Shown: positions 63,501-64,000 of the stretch, one piece after another
How positions within the stretch are numbered: the stretch's first letter is position 1
How the letters are laid out: each line of letters starts with the position of its first letter
DNA from: Pseudozyma flocculosa PF-1
Taxonomy: Eukaryota > Basidiomycota > Ustilaginomycetes > Ustilaginales > Ustilaginaceae
DNA: 64,000 bases
Reading direction: 5' to 3'
NCBI RefSeq assembly: GCF_000417875.1
Contig: NW_006920872.1
Span: forward strand, 354,197-418,196
Notes under the pieces: model-generated
The model's database searches: none
What the model saw: only the letters and a program-made list of their open reading frames with translations
What the model was told of the DNA's origin: nothing
Made by a program: the position numbers and the translations under genes

Positions 63501-64000
63501 AGCCTGAGCTAAATCCCGCACGCCGGCGCTGCTTGGGGGAACAAAAGAGGTGTCGCGGGCTATGCCTGCCGGCTACTTTTTGGCCGCCCCCATTCATGGT
63601 TCGACCTCCATGAAGGAGAAGCAGAAGAGGCGGACGGGAGCAAAGGACCAAGAGGCAGGCCGGTCGAGTCGCGTTCGAGTGTTGGTCTCGCTGGCTTCCT
63701 CTTGCAGGCCATGCCACCTGCTCACCTCCCTCTTCCAGCCTTGCGCCGCCATGCGCTCCGCCACCTGGCCTGGTGCCTGCCTTTCTGAGTCAGGCATACA
63801 CCGCCCGATCTGAGGTTGGAGCTTGGCGATACAGGAACAACACTTCGTCCACAGCGACCATCTCCGCGACGTTCAAATCGAGCAAGGCTGACTGCTGGTG
63901 CCTACGGCCAACACGATATCGATGGTCGGTGCTGCTTGCTTGTTTCGTCTGAGACAAACACCGGGAAGCCCTGGCGTCGCTCCCACGTCTCTGCGCGTCA
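60568..64000. other. 3.4-kb region upstream of the zinc-finger gene, no supportable gene
   Basis: The region probably contains the promoter and leader of the zinc-finger gene. It has a CAG run (61095-61123), clusters of GGCAGG/GCAAGC units (61380-61480), a T8A6 tract (61697-61710), GCTT/GCCTGCTT units (62568-62600) and a triplet-rich patch with an 18-base repeat (63170-63214). The frames crossing it are Arg/Gly/Pro-rich and have no recognisable domain. A gene beginning beyond base 64000 and ending near 63100 on the minus strand cannot be excluded. Confidence 0.45.
63170..63214. repeat. 18-base tandem repeat, 2.5 copies
   Basis: The unit GCCGTCGATCTCGTCCTC repeats twice and starts a third time. 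The length is a multiple of three. On the minus strand it reads as an acidic Asp/Glu/Ile/Gly hexapeptide repeat that continues to a stop, which is why a coding origin is conceivable. Confidence 0.7.

Noticed and set aside
1..64000. CRISPR arrays, operons, insertion sequences, viral genes
   Set aside because: The window is eukaryotic nuclear DNA with spliced genes. No regularly spaced repeats, transposase, reverse transcriptase or capsid-like proteins were seen.

Overview
This is nuclear DNA of a GC-rich basidiomycete fungus, most probably one of the Ustilaginomycotina (smut and relatives). The reasons are compact genes with zero to three short introns (most about 90-140 bp, one of 272 bp), donors that are nearly all GTGAGT, CTGAC-like branch sites, strong C/G at third codon positions, poly-Q and Ala/Ser/Gly-rich linkers, and a typical fungal gene set. 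Nothing suggests a bacterium, plasmid, virus or organelle. I found no rRNA, convincing tRNA, CRISPR array or intact transposon. The lineage is inferred from gene character, not from a database match.

Layout, left to right. The window opens with a probable gene tail (3-188), then an NKAP-like splicing/chromatin factor (292-2064, -) divergent from an N-terminal protein methyltransferase (2477-3557, +). An unidentified 264-aa ORF follows (3919-4713, -). Next come a small eIF4E-binding protein of animal 4E-BP type (5943-6529, +), a mitochondrial 2-oxodicarboxylate carrier (7320-8368, -), RAD52 (9830-12556, -) and a long ABCC transporter (13096-17879, -). A 5-kb intergenic stretch rich in CCTG-type simple repeats leads to a 1457-aa KIN4-type kinase (22868-27480, +). 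After it come an Fmp46-like thioredoxin-fold protein with a C-terminal CaaX box (28494-29374, -), an F-box/propeller protein (29615-31982, +), the OST48/Wbp1 oligosaccharyltransferase subunit (32201-33907, -), the Yju2/Cwf16 splicing factor (34378-35541, +) and a four-TM MARVEL-like protein interrupted by a 20-N assembly gap (36494-37614, -).

The right half holds an apparent fusion of a Sec14/CRAL-TRIO lipid-binding domain to a complete Pho13-type phosphatase (39846-42256, -), an Apq12-like nuclear-envelope protein (43159-44378, +), mitofissin/Atg44 (44868-45098, -), the nucleoporin Nup54/57 (45603-47310, +), a secreted-looking lactonase-type propeller (47580-48884, -), an unidentified mitochondrial protein (50087-52263, -), coproporphyrinogen oxidase HEM13 (52794-54347, +), a NIPA-type Mg2+ transporter (54527-56872, -) and a C2H2 transcription factor (58537-60567, -). 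The last 3.4 kb has no gene I can support.

Genes are independent eukaryotic units, not operons, and many sit in divergent pairs with short shared promoters. Themes recur without forming a pathway cluster: mRNA processing and translation control (NKAP, Yju2, 4E-BP, NTM1), mitochondria (carrier, Fmp46, mitofissin, HEM13, the unknown protein) and the ER/nuclear envelope (OST48, Apq12, Nup54). The most interesting observations are the 4E-BP with all its regulatory motifs, the CRAL-TRIO-phosphatase fusion, the CaaX-tailed Fmp46-like protein, and the KIN4-type kinase with a split KA1 domain. Splice sites were placed by hand from GT/AG signals, reading phase and family similarity.
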